Numbered from the stretch's first letter, positions 20,300-32,340 are shown. The stretch is 64,000 nucleotides of DNA from Lamellibrachia columna (GCA_963662155.1 OY759269.1:7804355-7868354); one strand, 5' to 3'. Made by a program: numbers and translations. Notes: generated from the letters alone by a model not told the origin.

Positions 20300-20935
20300 G
20301 TTAGTGACTGTCTTGTCATCTCCTGTCTCAAAGTGACAGGTTAGTGACTTTTGTCATCTCCTGTCTCAAAGTGACAGGTTTGTGTCTGTCTTGTCATCGT
20401 CTGTTTCAAACTGACAGGTTTGTGTCTGTCTTGTCATCTCCTTTCTCATAGTGACAGGTTATTGAGTGTCTTGTCATCTCCTATTTCGTAGTGACAGGTT
20501 AGTGACTGCGTTGTCATCTCCTGTCTCATAATGACAGGTTTGTGTCTGTCTTGTCATCTCATGTCTCATAATGCCAGGTTAGTGTCTGTATTGTCATCTC
20601 CTGTCTCATAGTTACAGATTTGTGTCTATCTTGTCATCTCCCGTCTCGTAATGCCAGGTTAGTGTCTGTATTGTCATCTCCTGTCTCATAATGAGAGCTT
20701 AGTGTCTGTCTTCCCATCTCCTGTCTCATAATGACAAGTTAGTGTCTGAATTGTCATCTCCTGTCTCATAATGACAGGTTAGTGTCTGTCTTGCCATCTC
20801 CTGTCTCATAATGACAGGTTAGTGTCTGTCTTGCCATCTCCTGTCTCATAATGACAGGTTAGTGTCTGTCTTGTCATCGCCTGTCTCATAATGACAGGTT
20901 AGTGTCTGTCTTGTCATCTCCTGTGACTCATTGTT
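20300..20935 (+). repeat. 40-bp minisatellite regenerating the exon J donor
   Basis: About 15 units of GTTAGTGTCTGTCTTGTCAT, CTCCTGTCTCATAATGACAG. Each unit junction reads CAG/GTTAGTG, the same as the exon J splice donor. A three-unit block of this array also occurs, in the same orientation, at 1376-1490. Confidence 0.9.
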
Positions 20936-21099
20936 GTGTCCTGTCTTATTGAGTCAGTTCCAGTCAATATGCTTCATACAAATTAATTCATCCCTGCAGC
21001 TCAGTTCAACTGAGGGATACATTTCTAGTCAAAGCATCATCTCAATATTAGTGACAGCATAATGTTGGCTTGGACGTTCTTCAAACTTAAAATGTAGTA

Positions 21100-21368
21100 G
21101 AACTTGAGGTCACAAAATATAAATAGTAAAGGAACAGTGTAGGTTGGATACGAGAAAGTACTTGTTCTCACAGAGGAAAATAAATTAATGACAAATTATC
21201 TACTGATTGTGTTAATGCAAGCAGTGTGAATATGTTTAAAAATAAAATTGATAGATATATGTTGGGGTGCTACACATAGATGACAAATTGCAGGACCCTT
21301 GGTAAGCCAATAGCAATATTGTCCACTTGTCACCTGAAGCTTGTCGCTCTGGATGGTAATCTTGTTAA
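21100..21368 (+). mobile_element. CR1-like LINE 3' end fragment (same family as 36416-37800)
   Basis: The sequence follows the 3' end of the 37.5-kb element: TTCTCACAGAGG, then the GTGAATATGTTTAAAAA box, then GTAAGCCAATAGC, TGTCCACTTGTCACC and the terminal AATCTTGTTAAA. Strongly 5'-truncated and diverged. Confidence 0.75.
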
Positions 21369-21439
21369 AAGACAATTGCATTTCAGTATTGTCACTGTGT
21401 AGTAACAAAGGACACATTAATTGCATGACTGTCACACAG

Positions 21440-21531
21440 ACGAGGAGATGTGGATTGATGCTGGTCATACGTGTGACACGGATGACAACAACCGACAGAT
21501 CGACTGGGCCAAAGGTCTCGTCACTGTCAAA
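21440..21531 (+). CDS. Exon K of the membrane protein gene
   Basis: Acceptor actgtcacacag, donor gtaagt, 92 bp, entered in phase 1 (G+AC = Asp) and left in phase 0. It encodes DEEMWIDAGHTCDTDDNNRQ and IDWAKGLVTVK. The join from exon J is in phase (LLHWCA-DEEMW). Confidence 0.65.
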
Positions 21532-21974
21532 GTAAGTGGCTGCTCGAGTGTAACTAAAATCAATCATGACGTTTCTTTGACCAGTAGATTTAAATAATAT
21601 CAGAATAAATGAGAATAAAACATTACAAAAAGACATACAACTTCCAGTGCGTAAGAGACTTGGACGTGAAACTTGTGAACAGTTATAGCTAAACGCTAAC
21701 AGAGGTTCTCATACATTCAATCACACACAGACTGGGGAATTTCAATGGTTGATTGGCTTAATACATTGATGAATATGTTAATGAATAACTTTTTTGAAGA
21801 ACTCATTGATTATGGTAATGTTCGATTTTTAAAGTAGTTGTCCAGAGGGTTCCTCATGCATTAAACTGCTCGACCAGTTCATCGGTCAGGGGGTTTAAAA
21901 AGTCATTGGTTAAGTTCCAACATAATAGTTTTCACATGAGAAATGTTCTCAGTATTCTGTGTACTTTGTTATCA

Positions 21975-22400
21975 GTCTTGTCTTCGTGTGACAGATGTGT
22001 CACAACCCAAATGTTTGTGTGACAGATGTGTCACAACCCAAATGTTTGTGTGACAGGTGTGTCACAACTTTTGTGTTTGTGACAGGTGTGTCACAGCTGA
22101 CGTGTGTTGTGTTTGTGTGACAGGTGTGTCTCAGCTCTTGTGTTTGTGTGACAGGTGTGTCACAGCTGATGTGTGTTGTGTTTGTGTGACAGGTGTTTCA
22201 CAGCATGTGTGTTGTGTTTGTGTAACAGGTGTGTCTCAGCTCTTGTGTTTGTGTGACAGGTGTGTCACAGCTGATGTGTGTTGTGTTTGTGTGACAGGTA
22301 TGTCACAACATATGTGTGTTGTGCTTGTGTAACAGGTGTGTCACAGCTTATGTGTGTTGTGTTTGTGTGACAGGTGTGTCACAACCCAAGTGTGTGTGGT
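21975..22400 (+). repeat. 30-38-bp minisatellite abutting the exon L acceptor
   Basis: Irregular units of GTTTGTGTGACAGGTGTGTC, ACAGCTGATGTGTGTTGT run up to TGTGTGTGGTCTCACAG, the acceptor region of the next exon. Each unit contains a GACAG/GTGTGT or GTGACAG splice-like motif. Confidence 0.85.
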
Positions 22401-22412
22401 CTCACAGACAAG

Positions 22413-23226
22413 AAGCCAGGCAGAAGGAAACGGGCTACAGATGCACCAGTCAATAGTGGCTCAGCTACATACAATGTCACTAGCACCACCAACAAACTTG
22501 TCAACACACCACCACGCATAACATCTAAGCCTGATGTGGAAGTATTTGAAGATCAAATGTTTCAATTCAAAATATCAGCAGAAGATTCAGAGGATAAAAA
22601 CCTCTCATTCCTGGCTAATGAGGCTGTGCCAGCGTCGATGGGCAACGTGAGCCTGGCTCTTGATGGTGTGTTGACTTGTACTCCGTGTGCCGACTGCTAC
22701 GGGCAAGACACAGTCTACTTCACTGTGCGGGAACAAAGGATGGATGAAGAGGCACCACTGTTTGTTGCTAGTCAATATAAGGAATACACCAGATTCTCCA
22801 ACTCTTCAGATGTTCGACAAGGGACATGATATCATTCCCCCATCATCTGTCACCAAGGTAACCATGGAGGAAAACAGTGGGAAGAATTCTGTGTCCCTGG
22901 ATATGGTTTACATCCTGGCTGCTTATGACCCCGATTACACAGATGATATAGCACTGAAATTTGATCCACCTCAACATGGTAATCTGACACTGTACCGCCA
23001 AGTAAAGATCATCAACCTCATTGAACAAGACTGCTCACAACCCTGGGATACAAGGCGCCCTCAATGGGATGAACTCACCAAACTAATTTCTGGTTTGGCC
23101 ACTATGACAGAGGTGTCACTGCCAAACCCATGTGGAACGGATTTTGTGAGGCGCAAGCTAGCCTGGGTTGTCACAGTGTTCAAATACAGGCCATTTGTAA
23201 GTTACATTGGTGAAGATGTCATTAAG
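22413..23226 (+). CDS. Exon L: furin-type site plus cadherin/VCBS-like repeats, frameshifted
   Basis: A long exon entered in phase 0 after AAG (or from 22408 in phase 1) and ending GTC ATT AAG before gtaagg. The first part reads KPGRRKRATDAPVN, with a furin-type RRKR at 22422-22433. PPRITSKPDVEVFEDQMFQF follows, then ISAEDSEDKNLSFL and LTCTPCADCYGQDTVYFTVR, a cadherin/Ig-like tandem repeat pattern. The frame stops at TGA 22827-22829. The next frame carries VTMEENSGKNSVSLDMVYIL, YDPDYTDDIALKFDPPQHGN and FKYRPFVSYIGEDVIK, a second repeat of VCBS/cadherin-like type. The shift (between about 22740 and 22820) equals one extra base. It is a pseudogene lesion or a sequencing error. Confidence 0.65.
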
Positions 23227-25134
23227 GTAAGGCACATCTTGAGGTGTTCCATGAATTCTTGAAAATTGTATTTGGGAGAGAACCACATACACGTATGTTC
23301 ATACTGTTGTCAAAAAGTAGCGTTACTTCCATTAATGTAACATTGAGCAGTCGTCAATACTGGAGTTTGTGTGGTCCAACTAACTGGTTATGGTCCTGTT
23401 TCATAAAATGTAACAGTAGATTTACCATCAGTTAATCACCATTATATGTAATGTATAATGTTGTACAAATGGGTGGGTCAGAATGGAAAATGTGCACACT
23501 AAATCTTATGCTTTGACCAATTCCATTGCGCCTCCAGCCATCTGTCTGTGTGTGGGGCCTCCAGCCATCTGTCTGTGTGTGGTGCCTCCAGCTATATGTC
23601 TGTGTGTGGTGCCTCCAGCCATCTGTCTGTGTGTGGTGTCTCCAGCCATCCGTCTGTGTGTGGTGCCTCCAGCTATATGTCTATGTGTGGTGCATCCAGC
23701 CATCTGTCTGTGTGTGGTGCCTCCAGCCATCTGTCTGTGTGTGGTGCATCCAGCCATCTGTCTGTGTGTGGTGTCTCCAGTCATCCGTCTGTGTGTGGTG
23801 CCTCCAGCCATCTGTCTGTGTGTGGTGCCTCCAGCCATCTGTCTGTTTGTGGTGCCCCTAGCTATATGTCTGTGTGTGGTGCCTCCAGCCATCTGTCTGT
23901 GTGTGGTCTGTGTGTGGTGCCTCCAGCTATATGTCTGTGTGTGGTGCCCCCAGCTATATGTCTGTGTGTGGTGCCCCCAGCTATATGTCTGTGTGTGGTG
24001 CCTCCAGCCATATGTCTGTGTGTGGTGTCTCCAGCCATCCGTCTGTGTGTGGTGCCTCCAGCTATATGTCTGTGTGTGGTGCCTCCAGCCATCTGTCTGT
24101 GTGTGGTGTCTCCAGCCATCCGTCTGTGTGTGGTGTCTCCAGCCATCCGTCTGTGTGTGGTGCCCCCAGCTATATGTCTGTGTGTGGTGCCTCCAGCCAT
24201 CTGTCTGTGTGTGGTGCCTCCAGCCATCTGTCTGTGTGTGGTGTCTCCAGCCATCTGTCTGTGTGTGGTGCCCCCAGCTATATGTCTGTGTGTGGTGCCT
24301 CCAGCCATCTGTCTGTGTGTGGTGCCTCCAGCCATCTGTCTGTGTGTGGTGTCTCCAGCCATCCGTCTGTGTGTGGTGCCCCCAGCTATATGTCTGTGTG
24401 TGGTGCCTCCAGCCATCTGTCTGTGTGTGGTGTCTCCAGCCATCTGTCTGTGTGTGGTGCCCCCAGCTATATGTCTGTGTGTGGTGCCTCCAGCCATCTG
24501 TCTGTGTGTGGTGCCTCCAGCCATCCGTCTGTGTGTGGTGTCTCCAGCCATCCGTCTGTGTGTGGTGCCCCCAGCTATATGTCTGTGTGTGGTGCCTCCA
24601 GCCATCTGTCTGTGTGTGGTGTCTCCAGCCATCCGTCTGTGTTTGGTGCCTCCAGCCATCTGTCTATATGTGGTGCCTCCAGCCATCTGTCTGTGTGTGG
24701 TGCCTCCAGCCATCTGTCTGTGTGTGGTGCCTCCAGCCATCTGTTTGTGTGTGGTGCCTCCAGCCATCTGTTTGTGTGTGGTGCCTCCAGCCATCTGTCA
24801 ATATGTGGTGCCTCCAGCCATCTGTCTGTGTGTGGTGCCTCCAGCCATCTGTCTGTGTGTGGTGCCTCCAGCTATATGTCTGTGTGTGGTGCCTCCAGCC
24901 ATCTGTCTGTGTGTGGTGTCTCCAGCCATCCGTCTGTGTTTGGTGCCTCCAGCCATCTGTCTATATGTGGTGCCTCCAGCCATCTGTCTGTGTGTGGTGC
25001 CTCAAGCTATATGTCTGTGTGTGGTCGACACTCAAGATTCAAGGGATTTGACAGCTGAAAGTGAACATAATGCAGATTTCTCTAAGAGCAAGTTACATTC
25101 AAGCGACATTAAAGAACTTTGCTTAATGTCACAG
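23227..25134 (+). other. Intron L-M with the 27-bp minisatellite
   Basis: The donor gtaagg follows exon L. The 27-bp array occupies 23525-25027, and about 105 bp of unique sequence follows, ending in the acceptor aatgtcacag. Nothing else is recognisable in 23240-23520. Confidence 0.6.
23525..25027 (+). repeat. 27-bp minisatellite, about 55 units
   Basis: Unit GCCTCCAGCCATCTGTCTGT GTGTGGT with four common variants (GCCATC-TGT, GCCATC-CGT, GCTATATGT, GCCCCCAGC). 27 is a multiple of three, so all frames read open (up to 589 codons). This explains the long spurious reading frames here. Part is duplicated at 27455-28210. Confidence 0.97.
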
Positions 25135-25270
25135 ATGACAGCAGAAGATGGGACGGGTTACGATTTGTTGACCATCAAAGTATACATTCTGAAGAACCCA
25201 TGCATGAACCAGGGAGTCTGCGATGGGCCAGAAACTGACCCCAATTGTACTTCAACCAACAGAACCACAG
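25135..25270 (+). CDS. Exon M, copy 1: end of cadherin-like repeat and start of EGF
   Basis: The acceptor gcttaatgtcacag and donor gtgggg bound 136 bp (phase 0 in, phase 1 out). It encodes MTAEDGTGYDLLTIKVYILK, NPCMNQGVCDGPETDPNCTS and TNRTTG. GEDVIK from exon L continues into TAEDGTGYDLLTIKV as one beta-rich repeat. The cysteines NPC, GVC and PNC start an EGF domain completed by the exon at 33581. Confidence 0.7.
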
Positions 25271-25329
25271 GTGGGGAAATAACAGTGCCCATTTTCTTGA
25301 TCAAATATACAAGTTAATACAGTTAGATT

Positions 25330-26285
25330 ATGCTTAGCAATTGTTTATGTATAGGAGAAAAAAAATTCAGATATTTTCATAATATTGGCCATGGTGGATT
25401 GGCCTATTATGTGTCTACAATATCCTTATTTGCATATTTACAAGTCAGTGATGGACTTTAAAAATCACTTCTTCTGACATAGACTCATCAATAAGTGTGA
25501 ACATATCTGGTAAATGTAAATTGGCTACAACTAACAGCAATTAATTCAAGCTGTGTTGTAGGCAGAGACACATTATGTAAGTTTACTAAGGCGAAACAGG
25601 TAATTTTTTTCGGCCTATGCACTTATAAGAGTTACACAAACATAACCATTTGTGACTACAATTAAGAATATCATGACAGTGGTTTACTAGGAAAACCTTG
25701 TTGAACACACATTTTAATTTCATATGCCGTTCCATACTGTTAGATAACCCTACGTCATGAGTGTGATATTCTGGCAATATTCGGTCACCAAATTAAAATA
25801 TATTTGTGTACAAATATTCCTATGCTTGCCAGTAGGATATGACCATGCTATCTGTGTCCAAACTCAACTTATGTAACATATTTTGGCCTTTGTTTACTAA
25901 ACTAGTCCTCTTTCTGACATCAAATAGCACATTTATTTGAGACTGTGTTGGTTAATTATTATATTAAATTAACCTCACATATTTCTCAGGTCAATTAAAT
26001 TAACCTCCCAAATTCTTCAGATAAATTAACAGTTTATACAATATTTACATGCCAAGACATTTCCTTATGGGGCATTTGAACACATTTTAAGAGTTGTAGA
26101 TACTTGTTAAAAAATCTGAGCTCAACTCTGCGTTAGCCACATATAAATGTGGCTAGAGTATTTTTGAGCCGTGATCACTATTGCGTGGGAGCGGGTGATG
26201 TAATGCCGTTCGGGTCCGTTTTAGTCAGAATATGTCGCGTCTGCGTAGTTAGGCAATAAATTAGTGCATGGGCTATATGATATCT
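25330..26285 (+). other. Non-coding intron sequence, duplicated at 28512-29467
   Basis: AT-rich sequence with a run of TTAATTTAATTAACC-like motifs near 25950-26030 and a small hairpin TAGCCACATATAAATGTGGC near 26131. No exon or element is recognised. The end nearest 26290 may be the 3' untranslated part of the antisense LINE. Confidence 0.4.
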
Positions 26286-26289
26286 AATA

Positions 26290-27454
26290 ATAAGGACTGT
26301 ATAATTGTTCTATGTTGGCATGGTGAGAAACCTTTCTACTGACGGTTGGCTAACTAATTCTTGTGTACTCTTGTTCCGTAGTCTGATGGCACTGGGGAAG
26401 AATGAAAATTTGTAGGCGTCGACGCGGGTGAAAGTCTGGTAGAAGCGATAAGCGCTGCCTCTGGTGCATGTTGGTGCGGCGGCGAGTGACTTCGTTGTCA
26501 CATCAACCAGTTTGTGGTTGATGCGGTACAGCATCATCAACTTGGCATCAGCTCATCTTCTCTGTAGTGACTTCCATTCCAAACTCTCAAGCATGTTCCC
26601 TACGCTGCTGCGTCACCGGTAGTTGTTCATTAAGAAGCGGGCTGCTTGTCTCTGGACATTCTCAACTGCTCTGGTGTACTTTTTGGTGGATGGGTCCCAT
26701 ACAGTCGACGCATACTCCACAATAGGCCTTACAAAGGTTTGGTAACACTGCGATTTGATGGCTTGGGGGCAGCTGCTGATGTTGCGCTGTAAGAAAGCCC
26801 TGGTGTTGTTGGCCTTCTTTGTTATGTTGTCGATGTGGTCATTCCATGTTAACTTCCTGTCGATGGTTACTCCAAGGTACTTGGCACAAGTGACCTCCTT
26901 CAGAGCTTTCCCATGGATCGAGTAGCAGCTGACTACTTTCTTCTTCCTTCTGTTGGTGATTCTGATAATCTCGCACTTGTCTGGGTTGAACTCCATCAAC
27001 CAGTCTGCCTCCCATTTCTGCAACCTGTCGATGTCATCTTGTAATTTATCTGCGTCAGCTGTTGCATTGATGTTCCGGTACAGGAGGCAGTCATCAGCAA
27101 ATAGACGTGCAGTGGAGGATACTTGGTCCGAGATGTCATTGATGTAACACAGGAAGAGGATGGGGCCGAGAACTGTGCCCTGTGGAACGCCTGAGGTGAC
27201 AGCAGCTGTAAATTACCTTTTACCTTTGAGGACTACTTCTTGGGTACGGTTACTCAGAAAGCTTTGGATCCATTCCAATGTATTTCCTCGCACGCCGTAA
27301 AGATGTAATTTGGCTGCCAGATGGGGATGAGACACTTTATCAAATGCTTTAGAGAAATCCAGCAGCACAGCGTCGATCTGTCATGGAGGCTCTTGGCTAG
27401 GTCATGAACTGTTTGGATAAGCTGGGTTTCGCAAGATCTACATTTGCGGAAGCC
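26290..27454 (-). mobile_element. CR1/Jockey-type LINE, 3' part of reverse transcriptase (duplicate copy)
   Basis: Minus-strand reading gives LFADDCLLYRNINA, KWEADWLMEFNPDKCEIIRI, AKYLGVTIDRKLTWNDHIDN, FVRPIVEYASTVWDP and QRQAARFLMNNYR, the palm/thumb end of a non-LTR reverse transcriptase. The downstream frame (26310-26540) ends in RLRNKSTQELV. It is cut at 27454 by the duplication joint. The same segment occurs at 29472-30636, inside the longer element. Confidence 0.85.
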
Positions 27455-28210
27455 TCCAGCTATATGTCTGTGTGTGGTGCCTCCAGCCATCTGTCTGTGT
27501 GTGGTGTCTCCAGCCATCTGTCTGTGTGTGGTGTCTCCAGCCATCCGTCTGTGTGTGGTGCCCCCAGCTATATGTCTGTGTGTGGTGCCTCCAGCCATCT
27601 GTCTGTGTGTGGTGTCTCCAGCCATCTGTCTGTGTGTGGTGCCCCCAGCTATATGTCTGTGTGTGGTGCCTCCAGCCATCTGTCTGTGTGTGGTGCCTCC
27701 AGCCATCCGTCTGTGTGTGGTGTCTCCAGCCATCCGTCTGTGTGTGGTGCCCCCAGCTATATGTCTGTGTGTGGTGCCTCCAGCCATCTGTCTGTGTGTG
27801 GTGTCTCCAGCCATCCGTCTGTGTTTGGTGCCTCCAGCCATCTGTCTATATGTGGTGCCTCCAGCCATCTGTCTGTGTGTGGTGCCTCCAGCCATCTGTC
27901 TGTGTGTGGTGCCTCCAGCCATCTGTTTGTGTGTGGTGCCTCCAGCCATCTGTTTGTGTGTGGTGCCTCCAGCCATCTGTCAATATGTGGTGCCTCCAGC
28001 CATCTGTCTGTGTGTGGTGCCTCCAGCCATCTGTCTGTGTGTGGTGCCTCCAGCTATATGTCTGTGTGTGGTGCCTCCAGCCATCTGTCTGTGTGTGGTG
28101 TCTCCAGCCATCCGTCTGTGTTTGGTGCCTCCAGCCATCTGTCTATATGTGGTGCCTCCAGCCATCTGTCTGTGTGTGGTGCCTCAAGCTATATGTCTGT
28201 GTGTGGTCGA
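27455..28210 (+). repeat. 27-bp minisatellite, duplicated part, about 28 units
   Basis: Same units and variant order as the right part of the 23525-25027 array, shifted by 3,182 bp. Confidence 0.95.
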
Positions 28211-28316
28211 CACTCAAGATTCAAGGGATTTGACAGCTGAAAGTGAACATAATGCAGATTTCTCTAAGAGCAAGTTACATTCAAGCGACATTAAAGAACT
28301 TTGCTTAATGTCACAG

Positions 28317-28452
28317 ATGACAGCAGAAGATGGGACGGGTTACGATTTGTTGACCATCAAAGTATACATTCTGAAGAACCCATGCATGAACCAGGGAGTC
28401 TGCGATGGGCCAGAAACTGACCCCAATTGTACTTCAACCAACAGAACCACAG
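28317..28452 (+). CDS. Exon M, copy 2
   Basis: Identical to 25135-25270, with the same acceptor and donor. It enters in phase 0 and leaves in phase 1, so splicing both copies in series would break the frame. Only one copy can be used. Copy 2 is nearer the next exon (33581). Confidence 0.6.
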
Positions 28453-29471
28453 GTGGGGAAATAACAGTGCCCATTTTCTTGATCAAATATACAAGTTAAT
28501 ACAGTTAGATTATGCTTAGCAATTGTTTATGTATAGGAGAAAAAAAATTCAGATATTTTCATAATATTGGCCATGGTGGATTGGCCTATTATGTGTCTAC
28601 AATATCCTTATTTGCATATTTACAAGTCAGTGATGGACTTTAAAAATCACTTCTTCTGACATAGACTCATCAATAAGTGTGAACATATCTGGTAAATGTA
28701 AATTGGCTACAACTAACAGCAATTAATTCAAGCTGTGTTGTAGGCAGAGACACATTATGTAAGTTTACTAAGGCGAAACAGGTAATTTTTTTCGGCCTAT
28801 GCACTTATAAGAGTTACACAAACATAACCATTTGTGACTACAATTAAGAATATCATGACAGTGGTTTACTAGGAAAACCTTGTTGAACACACATTTTAAT
28901 TTCATATGCCGTTCCATACTGTTAGATAACCCTACGTCATGAGTGTGATATTCTGGCAATATTCGGTCACCAAATTAAAATATATTTGTGTACAAATATT
29001 CCTATGCTTGCCAGTAGGATATGACCATGCTATCTGTGTCCAAACTCAACTTATGTAACATATTTTGGCCTTTGTTTACTAAACTAGTCCTCTTTCTGAC
29101 ATCAAATAGCACATTTATTTGAGACTGTGTTGGTTAATTATTATATTAAATTAACCTCACATATTTCTCAGGTCAATTAAATTAACCTCCCAAATTCTTC
29201 AGATAAATTAACAGTTTATACAATATTTACATGCCAAGACATTTCCTTATGGGGCATTTGAACACATTTTAAGAGTTGTAGATACTTGTTAAAAAATCTG
29301 AGCTCAACTCTGCGTTAGCCACATATAAATGTGGCTAGAGTATTTTTGAGCCGTGATCACTATTGCGTGGGAGCGGGTGATGTAATGCCGTTCGGGTCCG
29401 TTTTAGTCAGAATATGTCGCGTCTGCGTAGTTAGGCAATAAATTAGTGCATGGGCTATATGATATCTAATA

Positions 29472-32340
29472 ATAAGGACTGTATAATTGTTCTATGTTGG
29501 CATGGTGAGAAACCTTTCTACTGACGGTTGGCTAACTAATTCTTGTGTACTCTTGTTCCGTAGTCTGATGGCACTGGGGAAGAATGAAAATTTGTAGGCG
29601 TCGACGCGGGTGAAAGTCTGGTAGAAGCGATAAGCGCTGCCTCTGGTGCATGTTGGTGCGGCGGCGAGTGACTTCGTTGTCACATCAACCAGTTTGTGGT
29701 TGATGCGGTACAGCATCATCAACTTGGCATCAGCTCATCTTCTCTGTAGTGACTTCCATTCCAAACTCTCAAGCATGTTCCCTACGCTGCTGCGTCACCG
29801 GTAGTTGTTCATTAAGAAGCGGGCTGCTTGTCTCTGGACATTCTCAACTGCTCTGGTGTACTTTTTGGTGGATGGGTCCCATACAGTCGACGCATACTCC
29901 ACAATAGGCCTTACAAAGGTTTGGTAACACTGCGATTTGATGGCTTGGGGGCAGCTGCTGATGTTGCGCTGTAAGAAAGCCCTGGTGTTGTTGGCCTTCT
30001 TTGTTATGTTGTCGATGTGGTCATTCCATGTTAACTTCCTGTCGATGGTTACTCCAAGGTACTTGGCACAAGTGACCTCCTTCAGAGCTTTCCCATGGAT
30101 CGAGTAGCAGCTGACTACTTTCTTCTTCCTTCTGTTGGTGATTCTGATAATCTCGCACTTGTCTGGGTTGAACTCCATCAACCAGTCTGCCTCCCATTTC
30201 TGCAACCTGTCGATGTCATCTTGTAATTTATCTGCGTCAGCTGTTGCATTGATGTTCCGGTACAGGAGGCAGTCATCAGCAAATAGACGTGCAGTGGAGG
30301 ATACTTGGTCCGAGATGTCATTGATGTAACACAGGAAGAGGATGGGGCCGAGAACTGTGCCCTGTGGAACGCCTGAGGTGACAGCAGCTGTAAATTACCT
30401 TTTACCTTTGAGGACTACTTCTTGGGTACGGTTACTCAGAAAGCTTTGGATCCATTCCAATGTATTTCCTCGCACGCCGTAAAGATGTAATTTGGCTGCC
30501 AGATGGGGATGAGACACTTTATCAAATGCTTTAGAGAAATCCAGCAGCACAGCGTCGATCTGTCATGGAGGCTCTTGGCTAGGTCATGAACTGTTTGGAT
30601 AAGCTGGGTTTCGCAAGATCTACATTTGCGGAAGCCATGCTGATAGTCAGTTAGTATGTTGAGGTTTTCCAGGTGGTCCATAAAGTTGCTGGGTGTGATG
30701 TGCTCCAGAGTTTTGCAGGAAATGCTCGTTAGAGAGATAGGTCTGTAGTTTGATGGTGAACCTCTATCTCCCTTCTTGTAGACTGGAATAACCCAAGCAT
30801 GTTTCCAATCTACCGGCACGGTGCCTTGATCAAGGGATGCCTGATAACTGACCGTCGGTACTGGTGCAATCTCAGCGGCATAGTCTTTCAGGAGCCTGGC
30901 AGGAATCGCATCAGGTCCAGTGGCTTTATGGGGTTTAACTGCTTCGAGGAGTTTTCTAACACCAGTTTCACATATTGTGATATCTGGCAAGACACTGTAT
31001 TTACAAGTTCCAAGGTTCGGCACGTTAATCTTGCCTCCTTTCGTGAAGACCGATGAGAATTGGGTGTTAAGAATATCAGCTTTAGTCTGGCTATCGCTGT
31101 GGACAATGCCATTCTTCTTGAGTGGGGCTACTCCGCTGTTGTCGTTTTTCTTGCTTTTGATAAAAGACCAAAACTTCTTCAGATTACCCCCATTCTGGTT
31201 GCTTTCTCCTATCACGGAGTTAATGTATTGGTAATATGCCTTGCGTCACTCTGATTGAACAAGCTTCTTTGTAGCCCAGTAATTTGCCATCTCCTGGTCA
31301 GACTTGGTTCGCTGGGCCTTCTTGTAGTATTTCTTTTTCTTATTAGACAGGTTTCGTATCTTGCCATTGGCCCAGGGCTGATTGTAGCATTGGGACAGTT
31401 TTGTTGGAACGTGATTGGCCAATACGCTTTGGCATTTGGCTGTAAATAATGCCCACAATGTTTCCACAGGTGTCTCCGGGTCGTATCGGGTTTGCATCTC
31501 TTCAGCAAAAGCTGCTAAATCTTCCTCGATCAGTTCAGTGTCTGCTTTCTTCCATATGTGGATTTTCCTCTGGACAGGTCTTTGTCTTTTTGGCACACTG
31601 TCCGAGTTTACGTAGACAGCTGCGTCATAATCACTGACCCCTGGTATTGGCTCGCATCTGTTGACGAGGGAAGGTCGATTTATTAGGAAGACATCTAGGG
31701 TGTTGTCAAGTCTTGTCGGGAAGGTGACCATCTGTGATAAGCCCAGCATGGCAAATGTGTCGATGAAGAGTTCATTTATCTGTTTAGTGTACTGATGTTT
31801 CCATATGGTGTTTGTTTGCCAATCGACATCTGGGAGGTTTGTGTCTCCTGCAATCCACAGGGGGCTGTTTGGGAATGTCCTGGCTGTGCTTAATATGGCA
31901 TCACACATACAGTTTGTGTAATCAGAGTTGTTGTCTGTTGGCCTGTAAACTCCGAGTACTATGAGAGGGTGTGGCTGTGCGGTCTGAATTTTCACTCCTA
32001 CCATCTCGCACGGTGACATTATAAATATGCATTCTGCGACAAGTCCAGTCTTGATGGCAATCATGACCCCTCCATAACCATCCGCTCTGTCATTCCTGAA
32101 AGGAGGGTCATACCCTGGTGGCATGAATTCGTTACTGGTGATATTGGGCTTGAGCCAAGTTTCTCATGCAATTATGATGTCAGGTTTTGCGTCCTCTACC
32201 ATATACTGGAATTCAAGCTTCTTTGCACTGATTGACTGTGTATTGACATTAAGCAGACTTATACTGGATTTCCAATGTTTTCTTGGCGTTTGAGGCATGA
32301 CTAGATCACGATATTCCCAGTATTGTTGTGAAGCTAAGGG
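29472..32340 (-). mobile_element. CR1/Jockey-type LINE, endonuclease plus reverse transcriptase, inactive
   Basis: Read on the minus strand from about 32330 it runs: endonuclease start (LLNVNTQSISAKKLEFQYMV, KPDIIIA-stop-ETWLKP), GYDPPFRNDRADGYGGVMIA, VYRPTDNN, WIAGDTNLPDVDW, DNTLDVFLINRP, SDYDAAVY; then linker; then reverse transcriptase TGPDAIPARLLKDYA, WVIPVYKKGDRGSPSNYRPI, the LLDFSKAFDKVSHPHL box, SGVPQGTVLGPILFLCYIND and FADD. Lesions are TGA at about 32164-32166, TGA at 31246-31248 (in the same frame on both sides) and a frameshift near 30555. The FADD active-site box is intact. It lies antisense to the host gene in the intron before 33581. Confidence 0.9.

Larger units (their letters stand above)
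24273..30636 (+). repeat. 3,182-bp tandem direct duplication
   Basis: Segment about 24273-27454 is repeated as 27455-30636. The offset is 3,182 for every landmark checked: exon M at 25135 and 28317, the LINE frame at 26613-27023 and 29795-30205, and GCGGAAGCC at 27446 and 30628. The joint at 27454 lies between a truncated LINE reverse transcriptase and the 27-bp array, sharing GCC. The encoded LINE fragments are identical in both copies, so the duplication is very recent or an assembly artefact. Confidence 0.93.

Noticed and set aside
23483..25317. Open frames up to 589 codons on both strands (cysteine-rich and threonine/histidine-rich repeats)
   Set aside because: They are translations of a 27-bp minisatellite without stops; all three frames and both strands are open, and the array lies in an intron between two well-defined exons.
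26310..26540. Separate 76-codon gene on the minus strand (also at 29492)
   Set aside because: It lies directly after the LINE reverse transcriptase and ends RLRNKSTQEL like many LINE C termini; it is part of the retrotransposon.
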